A stretch of 24,490 nucleotides of DNA from NCBI GenBank assembly GCA_039934475.1, contig JBDTMC010000058.1, forward strand, positions 1 through 24,490, given 5' to 3'. Position numbers and translations under genes: made by a program. Positions 14,001-21,464 of the stretch are shown one piece after another. The first letter of the stretch is position 1. Each line of letters begins with the position of its first letter. The stretch comes from JBDTMC01 sp039934475 (GTDB lineage Bacteria > Acidobacteriota > Terriglobia > Bryobacterales > Bryobacteraceae). The notes beneath the pieces were generated by a model. It saw nothing but the letters and a program-made list of their open reading frames with translations. It ran no database searches and was not told the origin of the DNA.

Positions 14001-15005
14001 CGCGCCGGTAGCGGGCAGGAAAAGCAGCCAGAACGCGATGAAACGCGGTTCCAGCGAAGAGAGCCGCGAGAGCAGAAGGGCGATGACCCCAAAGGTGGCG
14101 AGTTCAATGCCCGCCAGATAGAAGAACTCCGGACGCCGCAGCACCCAGCGGCGAAGAGCGCCCTGCCAGGGCGTACGGCATCCAATGACCTTTTGGAATC
14201 CCGCCAGCCCGTCGTCCACAAGATAGTAGCCGACGTGACGGTGGAGGTCGCCACCCGGGGCGGCAGCGGCGTGCTCGACGAGGCGACTGGCGGTTTCCGG
14301 TTCGGGGGTGTCCGCAAGGTGAGCAAGCGACGCCAGCGCGTGCCGGTACATATCGCGCGTGGCAAAATCCATGAGCGGGTAGACGCCGGCCGGGTCTGTG
14401 CGTAGGATCCGCTCTACGGCGCTCGTCTCTTCAAAGAAGTCCTTCCATGACATGGAGCCGGCGGTCCGCAGGCCAAGGACGCAATTGCGAACGCGATCCG
14501 AATCGGGATGGTCCTCAACAGCAAGCGCGCCGAGTTCTTCCAACAGGGCCAATCGCAGCATTGCGCCGAGGGCCCACAATTCTCCCATGGACAGGTCGGC
14601 TTGCTGCTCGTAGCCTTGCACGAAGACCGTCACAGCTTCTTCCGTAACCGCGCCCTCCACCGCGAGTACCAGTTCCACAGCGACGCTGTAGACACGAGGG
14701 TAGCCGGCGAGTGGGCCATCGGCCAGGCGCGGCAGTTCACCGTAGTAAACCTGCGGCAGGAATTCCCTCACCTCGCGGGCCTGACCCTGGAGGAAGATCT
14801 GGTTGTCTACCAGCCAGAAGCCGGCTTCCGGGATTTTGCGGTGGTGCCATAGTTGTTGGTTCCACCTCGCGCACTGGGCATCCAACGCCTTGATGCTGGC
14901 GCTGAGCCGGGGAATGAGAGCAAGCGCACGTCCGGCCTTATCTACCGTATGTCCCGTGGCGAGCTTGTACCCTTGAGAGCGTAAGTCTTCGAGAGCGATT
15001 GCCAT
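11088..15005 (-). CDS. short cyclic beta-1,2-glucan synthase-like protein (GT84 + glycoamylase-like), no phosphorylase part
   Basis: The 1305-residue membrane protein matches the first half of cyclic beta-1,2-glucan synthases (ChvB/NdvB, about 2800 residues). An N-terminal domain contains LPRLADGPLAGYPRVYSVAVEL. Membrane segments lie near 295-345. The glycosyltransferase core has TLDTDTQ at 499-505 (DxD), HDLLEGEYARAG near 614-625 and KRKHRWVRGDWQ near 645-656. More membrane segments follow at about 695-780 and 815-860. A glycoamylase-like cyclisation domain (about 870-1290) has FLMDVAERTWSYFETF, ISPTNLGLQLNANLAALDLG, SGTMFEYLMPSLW, NYQYHAFGLPPLALR and MAHHLGMTLVAIDNAI. It stops at VELLLQERVP, just where the GH94 phosphorylase part begins in full enzymes. 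The stop is one base from the convergent DinB gene, so no GH94 remnant follows. The ABC exporter gene is 14 bases upstream. Product: probably a beta-1,2-glucan of unregulated length. Confidence 0.88.
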   Translation of the reverse strand: MAIALEDLRSQGYKLATGHTVDKAGRALALIPRLSASIKALDAQCARWNQQLWHHRKIPEAGFWLVDNQIFLQGQAREVREFLPQVYYGELPRLADGPLAGYPRVYSVAVELVLAVEGAVTEEAVTVFVQGYEQQADLSMGELWALGAMLRLALLEELGALAVEDHPDSDRVRNCVLGLRTAGSMSWKDFFEETSAVERILRTDPAGVYPLMDFATRDMYRHALASLAHLADTPEPETASRLVEHAAAAPGGDLHRHVGYYLVDDGLAGFQKVIGCRTPWQGALRRWVLRRPEFFYLAGIELATFGVIALLLSRLSSLEPRFIAFWLLFLPATGAAVALMNQIVTLLLPPRRLPRLDFSEGIPKDCNTMIVVPTLLFSGKFITQLLEDLEVRFLANRDPQLSFGLLTDFPDAPEPAPDDQELVEQCAEGIRALNQRYGHSFYLFHRAREWNPRQFTFMGWERKRGKLIHFNNLLCGEGNGYTVTEGDLSVLPRVRYVLTLDTDTQVPRDAARKLVATIAHPLNRPVVDPVTRTVVRGYGILQPRVGISVHSAGRSRLARIYSGQTGIDLYTTAVSDVYQDLFAAGIYTGKGLYDVRAFQQVLAHRFPHDALLSHDLLEGEYARAGLVTDIEVIDDYPSHYGAYSKRKHRWVRGDWQVILWMLPRVPQYDGSFGPNPLPLISRWKIFDNLRRSLIEITTFLLLVAGWTFLPGGPRYWSMAVIAMLVLPAWVEFLLTVPRLPKPSLWGVHFREAGFRLIAAHLNTALTLTFLAHQALLMVDAIVRTIVRTITRHNLLEWESAAEAESTGSGGLHRYLWISAVLSAGLIAVVGLLHSDAVLPSLPVIATWVLAPVAAIWLNAVIRPARGISKESDVTFLMDVAERTWSYFETFCTAADHWLIPDNFQQDSEKIARRISPTNLGLQLNANLAALDLGLITVEGFVTRTRHTLDTMERLETFRGHFHNWYETGTLEASWPGFVSTVDSGNLAAALITLKQGSLEYASSSQSTEVETQLRDIAGDAGRWFENMDFSFLYNRSKKLLSTGMDIQSGRLDGTHYDLLASEARAASFLAIAKGDIPQEHWFHLGRTMTSYGGHRVLLSWSGTMFEYLMPSLWMKNWPGTLLDRATRTVIRCQQTYAKERRIPWGVSESAFLDRDSDGNYQYHAFGLPPLALRNDHPDRVVIAPYAAALALPINPRAALKNLRLQSRRGWLGDYGYYDAIQFNGDKGEPVRSFMAHHLGMTLVAIDNAIHCGAMQRRFHADPIVQAVELLLQERVPAAAWVAKTTGRDGNPVIPHDTESTNAAAR

Positions 15006-15019
15006 CCTTGTTGCAATTC

Positions 15020-16843
15020 CTAGCGATAGGCAGATGCCTGGAGTTCGAACATGCCAGCGTAGAGACCGCCGCGCGCGATCAATTGGGCGTGAGTACCCTC
15101 TTCTCGGATGCCTCCTCCTTCCAACACGAGAATCCGGTCAACCATGCGCACCGTTGAAAAACGGTGCGAAATGAGGACAGCCATTTTGCCTCGCGTAAGA
15201 TCGGCGAAGCGCTGGAAAACCTCGAATTCGCTGCGGGCGTCAAGGGCAGCGGTGGGCTCATCGAGGATCAAGACCTGAGCGTCGCGCATGTAGGCGCGGG
15301 CGAGGGCGAACTTCTGCCACTCGCCACCACTCAGGTCTACGCCTCCTTCAAAGCGCCGGCCGAGCATCTGGTCCATACCGTTGGGGAGCTTCCGCAAGAC
15401 CTCTTCGGCCATACTCTTTTGGGCCGCATCAGCCAGACGCGCCGCGTTGAAGCGCTCCTCAATGCGGCCAACGGCAATGTTGTCGCGCGCCACCATCTCA
15501 TAGCGCATGAAGTCCTGGAAGATGACACCGATCTCGCGGTTAAGGCTTTCGATGTCGTATTCGCGCAGGTCGACGCCATCCAGCAGAATGGAGCCGGCGG
15601 TGGGATCGTACAGCCTCGCCAGAAGCTTCACGATGGTCGTCTTCCCTTGGCCGTTTTCGCCAATCAGAGCCAGGCGGCACCCAGGTTCCAGGCGCAGGTT
15701 CAAGCCATTCAAGATCATGCGCGACGAGCCCGGGTAGTGGAACTCAACGTTGCGGAACTCAAAGCCGTCGCGCATCGGACGGGGTGCGGGGATGGACCCG
15801 GCGTTGGTGTGGATGCGCGGCTGAACCCCGAAGAAGACGATGAGGTCAGTGAGAAAGAGGGATTGGTCGGCAATGCTGGAGAACGTGGAAAACAGCGCGG
15901 AGATGTTGCCCGCGGAGGAGGCGATGGCGCCGGCCAGGAACGTGAGTTCGCCGATAGTGATGGCGCCAGTCAGCGCCTGGTAGACCACTACGGTGTAAGA
16001 GCCGTAATAGCCGAGGCTGCCGAGGAGGGCGAGCAGTGAACCGACGATAACGCGGCGTTTGGCCAGTGCCCGGTTTTCTCCGATGATGGCGTCAGTGATA
16101 TCGCGGTAACGAGTGAGCAGCCACGGGCCCAGTCCGAAGATCTTCACTTCCTTGGCGCTCTCACGGCTGGAGCCCAGCACGCGGAGGTAGTCCAGTTCCC
16201 GGCGGCGGGCGGTTTGTCCATGCGCCAGCGTATAGCCGAGGAAGGCGAAATGGCTTTCCCCTAAGAACGCCGGAACCACAGCCGCGACTAATACGACCAG
16301 TAATATAGGCGAGAAAAGAAAGACGCCCGCTGCCATCGAGACCAGGGTGACAAACTGTTGGATCATGCGGCCGATGGCGTTGAGCATGCTTAAGCGATCG
16401 GTGGTTTGGACACGGGCGCGCTCCAGCGTGTCGTGAAACGCGGGATCCTCGATGGAGGCCAGGTCGAGCCGCATGGCGTGGCCCATGACGCGAAGGCTGA
16501 TGTGGCGAGTGAAACGGTCGGCCAGTAAGGCATCGCAGTAGTCGATCAGCCGGCCGAAGATATTACTGACCGCAGCGAGACCGAACTCCGCCGCGAGTAA
16601 CCACCAGATGGCGGTGGAAAGAGGCGCGGAGTGACTGACAGTGTTCACGATGGTGTCAATGATCTGTTTGGATACCCAGAGCATGGCAACCGGGACTACG
16701 CTGGCCAGTACGCGAAAGACTAACCCAAGCGCGACCAGACGCGGCCCCGACTCCCATACGATGCTCAGGACGGGGGGGATGTTTCGCAGAGCCGCAGTGC
16801 GGTCGCGCCAGCTTTCGAGGAACGATTTAGTTTCGGGGGTCAT
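15020..16843 (-). CDS. ABC exporter, fused permease and ATPase, likely glucan exporter
   Basis: The 607-residue half-transporter has an N-terminal membrane domain (segments near 33-58, 75-95, 160-195 and 265-310) and a C-terminal ATPase. The ATPase shows Walker A GENGQGKTT (395-403), Q-loop Gln443, signature LSGGEWQ (504-510), Walker B VLILDEP (524-530) and the switch His560 in ISHRFST. It should act as a homodimer exporting a substrate across the inner membrane. GGGAG on the minus strand, 8 bases before the ATG, supports the start at 16843. The next gene, 14 bases downstream, is a beta-1,2-glucan synthase-like protein. In rhizobia and Agrobacterium the glucan is exported by a transporter of the same layout (NdvA/ChvA), so glucan export is the best guess; the sequence itself does not prove the substrate. 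Confidence 0.88.
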   Translation of the reverse strand: MTPETKSFLESWRDRTAALRNIPPVLSIVWESGPRLVALGLVFRVLASVVPVAMLWVSKQIIDTIVNTVSHSAPLSTAIWWLLAAEFGLAAVSNIFGRLIDYCDALLADRFTRHISLRVMGHAMRLDLASIEDPAFHDTLERARVQTTDRLSMLNAIGRMIQQFVTLVSMAAGVFLFSPILLVVLVAAVVPAFLGESHFAFLGYTLAHGQTARRRELDYLRVLGSSRESAKEVKIFGLGPWLLTRYRDITDAIIGENRALAKRRVIVGSLLALLGSLGYYGSYTVVVYQALTGAITIGELTFLAGAIASSAGNISALFSTFSSIADQSLFLTDLIVFFGVQPRIHTNAGSIPAPRPMRDGFEFRNVEFHYPGSSRMILNGLNLRLEPGCRLALIGENGQGKTTIVKLLARLYDPTAGSILLDGVDLREYDIESLNREIGVIFQDFMRYEMVARDNIAVGRIEERFNAARLADAAQKSMAEEVLRKLPNGMDQMLGRRFEGGVDLSGGEWQKFALARAYMRDAQVLILDEPTAALDARSEFEVFQRFADLTRGKMAVLISHRFSTVRMVDRILVLEGGGIREEGTHAQLIARGGLYAGMFELQASAYR

Positions 16844-16877
16844 GCGGAGTGCTCCCGTTTCCCGCGAGAATGGAGGG

Positions 16878-17813
16878 GTGCGAACCTTAGTGTTCTTCCT
16901 AATTGCAGCCGTTGCGTCATCTCTAGCTCAAACACCGGGGACGCGGGTTTTGTTAGACGCTCATAACTGTTATCCGCAGGATGGCAAATGGAACGACCGC
17001 ATTGACCGCGCGTTGGCGACACGTCTGCCGCTGGCGATTGAGCAGGATCTTCACTACATCGGTGGCCGTGTGGTGGTGGCGCATGACAGCCCGCCGACTG
17101 GCGCCGAGCCTGCGGTGCGTGACTACTTCTTTGAGCGAATAAGGCCATTAATGGAATCCGCCTTACAGAAGAACGACCGGGCCACGTGGCCGATCCTTGT
17201 GCTCAATCTTGATTTCAAGTCCAATGAGCGTCCGCTCTTGGAAGCCGTGTGGAAGCTGCTGGGCGAATACGAGGGCTGGATCACCACGGCCAAGCGAACG
17301 GGCAACGGTGCAGCGCAGGAGGCGCTCGAATGGAAACCTCTACTGATTCTAACCGGAGACGCCGAGGAACAGGAGAGGGTTTTCTATGACGAGGTGCCGG
17401 TGGGTGGAAAACTGAGGCTGTTCGGCGCGGCGCGTGTGGTGAACGGGTCGCAATGGAACACGCCGCCGGCGATGATGGTGCCCGCGCGGGCGAGTAACTA
17501 TCGCCGCTGGTGGAACAATCCTTGGAACGTAGTGGAACAGGGCGGGCAGCAGAATGCCGGCGACTGGACTCCGGAAGACGAGTCGCGGCTGATTGCCTTA
17601 GTGAACCACGCGCATAAGCATGGCTACTGGATGCGGTTCTATACGCTGAACGGATACACGCCGGCGGAGACGCTGGCGATGGGCACCACGAAGAGTTACA
17701 ACTTCGCCAGTGAGTTTGCGGCCAAGCAAAGATGGCTGGCGGCGCGCCAAGCCTTGGTGGACTTCATCGCCAGCGACATGTACGAGCAGTTGGCCGCGAC
17801 GCTGCGCCAATAG
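16878..17813 (+). CDS. secreted PLC-like phosphodiesterase family protein
   Basis: From GTG 16878 the protein has about 311 residues with a signal peptide (MRTLVFFLIAAVASSLAQ). The mature part resembles the PI-PLC/glycerophosphodiester phosphodiesterase TIM barrel. LLDAHNCYP gives the first catalytic His, LAIEQDLHY the acidic metal pair, and VVVAHDSPP the second His; ILVLNLDFKS and LLILTGDAEEQ are further barrel strands. The last strand may be YWMRFYTLNGYTP. The ATG at 16842 is an alternative start; it would overlap the divergent ABC gene start in a shared CATG. GGAGGGG at 16872-16878 is oddly close to this GTG and could instead serve GTG 16890. Substrate unknown. It is divergent from the exporter and convergent with hpt. 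Confidence 0.75.
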   Translation: MRTLVFFLIAAVASSLAQTPGTRVLLDAHNCYPQDGKWNDRIDRALATRLPLAIEQDLHYIGGRVVVAHDSPPTGAEPAVRDYFFERIRPLMESALQKNDRATWPILVLNLDFKSNERPLLEAVWKLLGEYEGWITTAKRTGNGAAQEALEWKPLLILTGDAEEQERVFYDEVPVGGKLRLFGAARVVNGSQWNTPPAMMVPARASNYRRWWNNPWNVVEQGGQQNAGDWTPEDESRLIALVNHAHKHGYWMRFYTLNGYTPAETLAMGTTKSYNFASEFAAKQRWLAARQALVDFIASDMYEQLAATLRQ

Positions 17814-17819
17814 GCTATT
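17809..17819. other. palindrome formed by two convergent stop codons
   Basis: AATAG-G-CTATT is a perfect dyad in which TAG (17811-17813) ends the PLC-like gene and CTA (17815-17817) is the TAG stop of hpt on the other strand. One base separates the two genes. It is too short to be an efficient terminator. Confidence 0.4.
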
Positions 17820-18336
17820 CGAGGATGCAGATGTCACGCAGGTTGCGATAGTTCTCGGCGTAGTCGAGACCGTAGCCGACGACGAACTCATCGGGGATAG
17901 TGAAACCGACATAGTCCGCCGTGATGGGGCGCATGCGCTTCGAGGGCTTGTCCAGCAGGGTGGCGATACGCACAGACTTCGGCTTGCGCTGTTCCAGCAC
18001 TTTCACGAGGTAGGTGAGGGTGACGCCGGTATCGACGATGTCCTCCACTACCACCACATTGCAGCCCTCGATGGAGATATCGAGATCCTTTGTCAGCTTC
18101 ACCTCGCCCGAGGACGTCTTCCCCTTGCCGTAGCTGGAGATGCCGATGAAGTCGATCATGGCGGGGCGGCTCAAGGCGCGCGCCAGGTCGGCGAGAAAGA
18201 TGAAGGAGCCCTTGAGGATTCCGATGATATGGATAGGGCCGTTGCCGTGGTCGGCCTCGATCTGCGCACCCATTTCAAGGACGCGCTTCTGAATGCTCTC
18301 CGCGGAGAGGAGCACGCGGAGGTTCGGTTCGGGCAT
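17815..18336 (-). CDS. hpt: hypoxanthine phosphoribosyltransferase
   Basis: The 173-residue protein has all landmarks of a type I hypoxanthine (guanine) phosphoribosyltransferase. They are the IGILKGSFIFLADL loop (Leu-Lys-Gly, residues 38-51), the SSYGKGKTSSGEV flexible loop with the Ser-Tyr pair (67-79), the PRPP motif VVVVEDIVDTGVTL (94-107) and the purine-binding VGFTIPDEFVVGYGLDYAENYRNL. It converts hypoxanthine and PRPP to IMP in the cytoplasm. In many bacteria hpt sits between tilS and ftsH; here it follows a secreted protein of unknown function by 3 bases, an unusual pairing that suggests transcription from upstream of 19155. Confidence 0.95.
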   Translation of the reverse strand: MPEPNLRVLLSAESIQKRVLEMGAQIEADHGNGPIHIIGILKGSFIFLADLARALSRPAMIDFIGISSYGKGKTSSGEVKLTKDLDISIEGCNVVVVEDIVDTGVTLTYLVKVLEQRKPKSVRIATLLDKPSKRMRPITADYVGFTIPDEFVVGYGLDYAENYRNLRDICILE

Positions 18337-18339
18337 ATC

Positions 18340-19155
18340 CTAGTCTGCCACGTGGAGGCGAAGGCTTGGCGGACCGATATGGATGTGCGGGGCAGTGGCT
18401 TTGCGGGCGATGGCGGCGCGGAAGGCGAAGTAGGGGATCTTCTGCGATTCGAGGTAGCCGAGCAACCAGCGGCCTTCGGTGGTATCCGGGCTGAGGGCGA
18501 CATCTACGCGGTCGCGATGATCGTAGCCCAATGAGCGGTGAATGGCGGTCATGCCGTTGGCGCTGATGGGCAGGTCGCGCCCGAAGTGCTTCATGTAGGA
18601 GAACTCGATGCGGCGGAGTTGCGATTCGCGGAAAACGCCGGAGCCGTCATAACGGACGGCCAGCGGGCTTGGCGTGCTGTTGATAGTTGCCTCTTCGGAC
18701 TTGGCGAGGGCCGCCAGTTCCTTGAGCAGGGCGGTGCGCTGCTCGGCCAGCGTCACTGTCTTCTGACGGAACTCGAGTTCCTCAAGGTCGGCAATCGAAG
18801 ACGTCCGGGGGCGGGCACCGACTTCCACTAACTTTTGCGAGATCTGGACCTTGGCCACCTGACGGTCGTACATGCGTTTAGCGGCGGCAATCATCTCTTC
18901 GCACTGGTCTTCGGTCAATTCTTGAACAGTCAAGGAGCCGTAGAGGGTGTGCTTGAGGATCTCCTGGTCGCGCGCCTCGTCGCGGGCATTCTCTGCTTCG
19001 ATGAGACGGTTGCGGGGCAACGCGCCCATTTCCACTAGCTGCCGGATCTTCTCGATATCCTTTATCTGGTCAGTACCCGGGGAGCCGTCGGGCATCTGCG
19101 CCAACGCGCAGCCGGCGACGAGGCACACCGCTAACCAAGTTAGAAAATACCGCAT
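18340..19155 (-). CDS. secreted or lipoprotein of unknown function with repeated helical N-terminal region
   Basis: The 271-residue protein starts with a signal sequence (MRYFLTWLAVCLVAGCALAQ) that contains a possible lipobox VAGC with Cys16. Residues 35-155 are strongly helical and charged and hold an internal repeat: QLVEMGALPRNRLIEAE (39-55) and KLVEVGARPRTSSIADLE (108-125), a pattern also seen in outer-membrane efflux proteins. The C-terminal third is rich in conserved-looking residues: a His/Asp cluster in HRSLGYDHRDRVDVAL (206-221), then KIPYFAFRAA and PHIHIGPPS (His257, His259). The histidines and aspartates could form a metal site like that of small zinc peptidases, but the spacing does not fit M15 exactly. 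I do not recognise a named family. It lies 3 bases before hpt. Confidence 0.7.
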   Translation of the reverse strand: MRYFLTWLAVCLVAGCALAQMPDGSPGTDQIKDIEKIRQLVEMGALPRNRLIEAENARDEARDQEILKHTLYGSLTVQELTEDQCEEMIAAAKRMYDRQVAKVQISQKLVEVGARPRTSSIADLEELEFRQKTVTLAEQRTALLKELAALAKSEEATINSTPSPLAVRYDGSGVFRESQLRRIEFSYMKHFGRDLPISANGMTAIHRSLGYDHRDRVDVALSPDTTEGRWLLGYLESQKIPYFAFRAAIARKATAPHIHIGPPSLRLHVAD

Positions 19156-19206
19156 CTATGTCTCTATTGTAGTACGATCAACGTAGGAGATTGTTCCCTT
19201 ATTCCC

Positions 19207-19602
19207 TTGCCTAAGCAGTTACACGAGACCCCGGATCCCGGGACGCTAGAGACCCCGCCCACCTGGCAGATTGCCGCACACGCCGCTGAATCGAGGAAGG
19301 CCGAGGACATCAAAGTACTCGATCTACGCGAGATCACGTCGTTTGCGGACTACTTCCTGGTGTGTTCGGGCTCCAACCAGCGGCAGATCCAAGCCATCAG
19401 CGACGCCATTGGTGCGGAGATGAAAAAATACGGCGAAACTCCGGTGAGCTGGGAAGGCTTCGGCACCGCCGAGTGGGTGCTGATGGATTACGGCGACCTC
19501 ATCGTCCACGTCTTCTCAGAGAAGGCGCGCGCCTACTATGACCTGGAACGGCTGTGGCGTCACGCTAAAGACGTACCGGTTCCTGCACTCGAGCTACCGT
19601 AG
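19207..19602 (+). CDS. rsfS: ribosome silencing factor RsfS (YbeB/iojap)
   Basis: The 131-residue protein is a complete RsfS domain. AAHAAESRKAEDIKVLDLREITSFADYFLVCSG, SNQRQIQAISDAI, the WEGF segment, EWVLMDYGDLIVHVFSEKARAYYDLERLW are all hallmarks. RsfS binds ribosomal protein uL14 on the 50S subunit and stops subunit joining when nutrients are short. No ATG or GTG fits the N-terminus: TTG at 19207 is taken as start, while ATT at 19201 would sit better (10 bases) behind the Shine-Dalgarno AGGAGA at 19185-19190. The first 20 residues are poorly conserved. The gene is divergent from the hpt pair (51-base gap) and its last 38 bases overlap the convergent pncA-like gene. Confidence 0.92.
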   Translation: MPKQLHETPDPGTLETPPTWQIAAHAAESRKAEDIKVLDLREITSFADYFLVCSGSNQRQIQAISDAIGAEMKKYGETPVSWEGFGTAEWVLMDYGDLIVHVFSEKARAYYDLERLWRHAKDVPVPALELP

Positions 19603-20119
19603 TCAGCACCGCTCCGGCGGCGACCGCGTCGGCGAGGGTCTTCTCTGAATCGGCCTCGGCCAGGCTCTTCACCGCGTCCGTAACCAGCTCCACCCGTGCG
19701 CCCGTACTGCGTAACAGCCCCAGCACGGCGAAGCGCACACAGTACTCCGTCACCACTCCATAAACCACGTAGCGTTCGGCGCCGAGGCGCGCCAGGATAG
19801 CGGGCAGTTCCGGGTTGGTGAAGCAGTCCAGGGCTTGCTTCTCCACGATGATCTGCTGCGCTCCTCCACCGAGGATTGTCCCAGCGGGCTTGCGCTGGCC
19901 AATCGTTCCTGAGATGCAGTGCGGCGGCCAGACTTTGAACTCAGGGTCGGTTTCGGCGTGGGCGTCGGTAGTGGAGACCACCGGGATACCGAGGGCCGCG
20001 GCCTGCTGGTTAAGATGGACGATGCGACCGACGATGTGTTCGGCTCCGGGGACATAGAGCGCGCCGGAGGGATAGACGAAGTCGAGCTGGGTGTCGACGT
20101 CGAAGTAGACGGTTTTCAT
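19565..20119 (-). CDS. pncA: nicotinamidase (isochorismatase-like cysteine hydrolase)
   Basis: The 184-residue protein shows the cysteine-hydrolase triad of nicotinamidases: Asp9 in YFDVDTQLDF, Lys94 in IIVEKQALDCF and Cys127 in GVVTEYCVRFA. Probable metal ligands are Asp52 and His54 in STTDAHAE and His67 in VWPPHC. The enzyme deamidates nicotinamide to nicotinate in the cytoplasm. Its ATG overlaps the end of the nicotinate phosphoribosyltransferase gene (20116-20119, ATGA), so the two form a salvage pair in which its product is the substrate of its neighbour. Its 3' end overlaps rsfS by 38 bases on the opposite strand. The specific activity is inferred from motifs plus operon. Confidence 0.92.
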   Translation of the reverse strand: MKTVYFDVDTQLDFVYPSGALYVPGAEHIVGRIVHLNQQAAALGIPVVSTTDAHAETDPEFKVWPPHCISGTIGQRKPAGTILGGGAQQIIVEKQALDCFTNPELPAILARLGAERYVVYGVVTEYCVRFAVLGLLRSTGARVELVTDAVKSLAEADSEKTLADAVAAGAVLTTVARVQEPVRL

Positions 20120-21444
20120 CGGAAGACTCCGAAGCGGGGGCGCAGGTGCTCGGCGAGTTGGAGGAGTTCCTCGCTGACTTCCACGGGCCAGGCTTCGCCA
20201 CTGGGAAAGAGGCCGCGGCAGGCGCTGGGCAGTTTGCGCAGGCTGGCGGCTGCGTGGTCGCGGGCGGCTTGCGCTGTCGGGAGCGGTTCGACCAAGGCGC
20301 CGTTGAGGATCACCGGGCGGAGGAGCGGTTCGGCCTCGGCTCCGCCACAGTCGGCGCTGAGGCCGATGCGATCACGGTCCGGGAAGCGGAAGACCTGCTT
20401 GGCGCCGGGGATGGTCTGTTTGTCCTCGCTGAACTTGGCGGTGTAGCGGCGGCCGCCTTCGGTTTCGAGTTGGACGATTTTATAGACAACGCCAAGGCTG
20501 GGCGCGTCGGAGGACGTGGCCAGATCAGTGCCCACGCCGAAGACGTCGATGGGGGCTCCGGCGGCGACCAGTTCGAGGATCTTATATTCGTTGAGGTCGC
20601 CGGTAGCCATGATCCTGGCTTCGTGGAAGCCGCCGTCGTCGAGGATGCGGCGCACGGCTCGCGAGAGTTCGACGAGGTTGCCGCTGTCGAGGCGAACGCC
20701 CCACAACGGCTTGCCGAGTTCGACTGCTTTGCGCGCGCCTTCCAGAGTGTCGTAGCTGTCGATGAGGTAGATGGTTCCCTCGCCGAGCAGGCTCTGCAAC
20801 TGACGGAACGCCTCTGTTTCGCTTTCAAACGACATGACCCAGGAGTGGGCGGAAGTGCCGAATACGGGGACGCCATAGCGGAAGCCGGTGAGGGTGTTGC
20901 TGGTGCCGAGGCAACCGCCAATGTAGGCGGCGCGGCCGGCGAGTACTCCAGCTTCGGGCGAATGGGCGCGGCGGGTTCCAAACTCAATGACGGCGCGGCC
21001 TCCGGCGCTTTCGACGACGCGGGCTGCCTTGCTGGCGATCATCGTTTGGAATCCAACAATTGATAGCAGAAATGTTTCGGCGATCTGGGCTTCGATGAGC
21101 GGGGCGCGGACGGTGAGGACCGGTTCGCCGGGGAAGAATGGGGTGCCTTCGCGCATGGCGAAGAGGTCTCCTGTGAAACGCAGGCCGGCAAGCATCTCGA
21201 AGAAGGCCGGCGGGACGTGGCGGAACTGGGGAAGACCGCGGAGGTAGTCGACCTCTTCGGACGTAATGCTGAAGTTGATCAGGTAGTCAACGGCCTGCGC
21301 GAGACCGGCCGCGACGAGGAAACCGCGATGTTCCGGCAGGCGGCGGACGAAGAGCTCAAACGTGGCCTTCTCACCCGACTTCCCGGCCATGAAATAGCCG
21401 GCAGCCATGGTGAGCTGATAGAGGTCAGTGAGAAGGCCGTTCAT
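20116..21444 (-). CDS. pncB: nicotinate phosphoribosyltransferase
   Basis: The 442-residue protein begins LLTDLYQLTMAAGYFMAG, the classic start of this family. It continues with ATFELFVRRLPEHRGFLVAAGL, the active-site IEFGTRRAHSPEAGVLAGRAAYIGG, GTSAHSWVMSF (His autophosphorylation region), LIDSYDTLEGARKAVELG, GVRLDSGNL and the phosphate-binding IDVFGVGTDLATSSDAPSLGVVYK. It makes nicotinate mononucleotide from nicotinate and PRPP with ATP. GGAGGT (plus-strand ACCTCC, 21456-21461) precedes the ATG by 11 bases. It overlaps pncA by four bases. A hairpin (21478-21494) lies just upstream in the probable promoter region and could be a regulatory site. Confidence 0.93.
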   Translation of the reverse strand: MNGLLTDLYQLTMAAGYFMAGKSGEKATFELFVRRLPEHRGFLVAAGLAQAVDYLINFSITSEEVDYLRGLPQFRHVPPAFFEMLAGLRFTGDLFAMREGTPFFPGEPVLTVRAPLIEAQIAETFLLSIVGFQTMIASKAARVVESAGGRAVIEFGTRRAHSPEAGVLAGRAAYIGGCLGTSNTLTGFRYGVPVFGTSAHSWVMSFESETEAFRQLQSLLGEGTIYLIDSYDTLEGARKAVELGKPLWGVRLDSGNLVELSRAVRRILDDGGFHEARIMATGDLNEYKILELVAAGAPIDVFGVGTDLATSSDAPSLGVVYKIVQLETEGGRRYTAKFSEDKQTIPGAKQVFRFPDRDRIGLSADCGGAEAEPLLRPVILNGALVEPLPTAQAARDHAAASLRKLPSACRGLFPSGEAWPVEVSEELLQLAEHLRPRFGVFR

Positions 21445-21464
21445 ACGCTAGCTCTACCTCCGGC

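Noticed and set aside
15164..16039. 291-codon open frame opposite the ABC ATPase domain
   Set aside because: The minus strand carries all ATPase motifs; this frame has none and is a shadow.
16872..16892. GGAGGGG as clear proof of the start of the PLC-like gene
   Set aside because: It nearly touches GTG 16878 and is 11 bases from GTG 16890, so it does not decide between the starts.
20146..21063. 305-codon open frame opposite pncB
   Set aside because: Composition is dominated by Gly/Ala/Glu/Val as expected for the antisense of a GC-rich gene; pncB on the other strand is certain.
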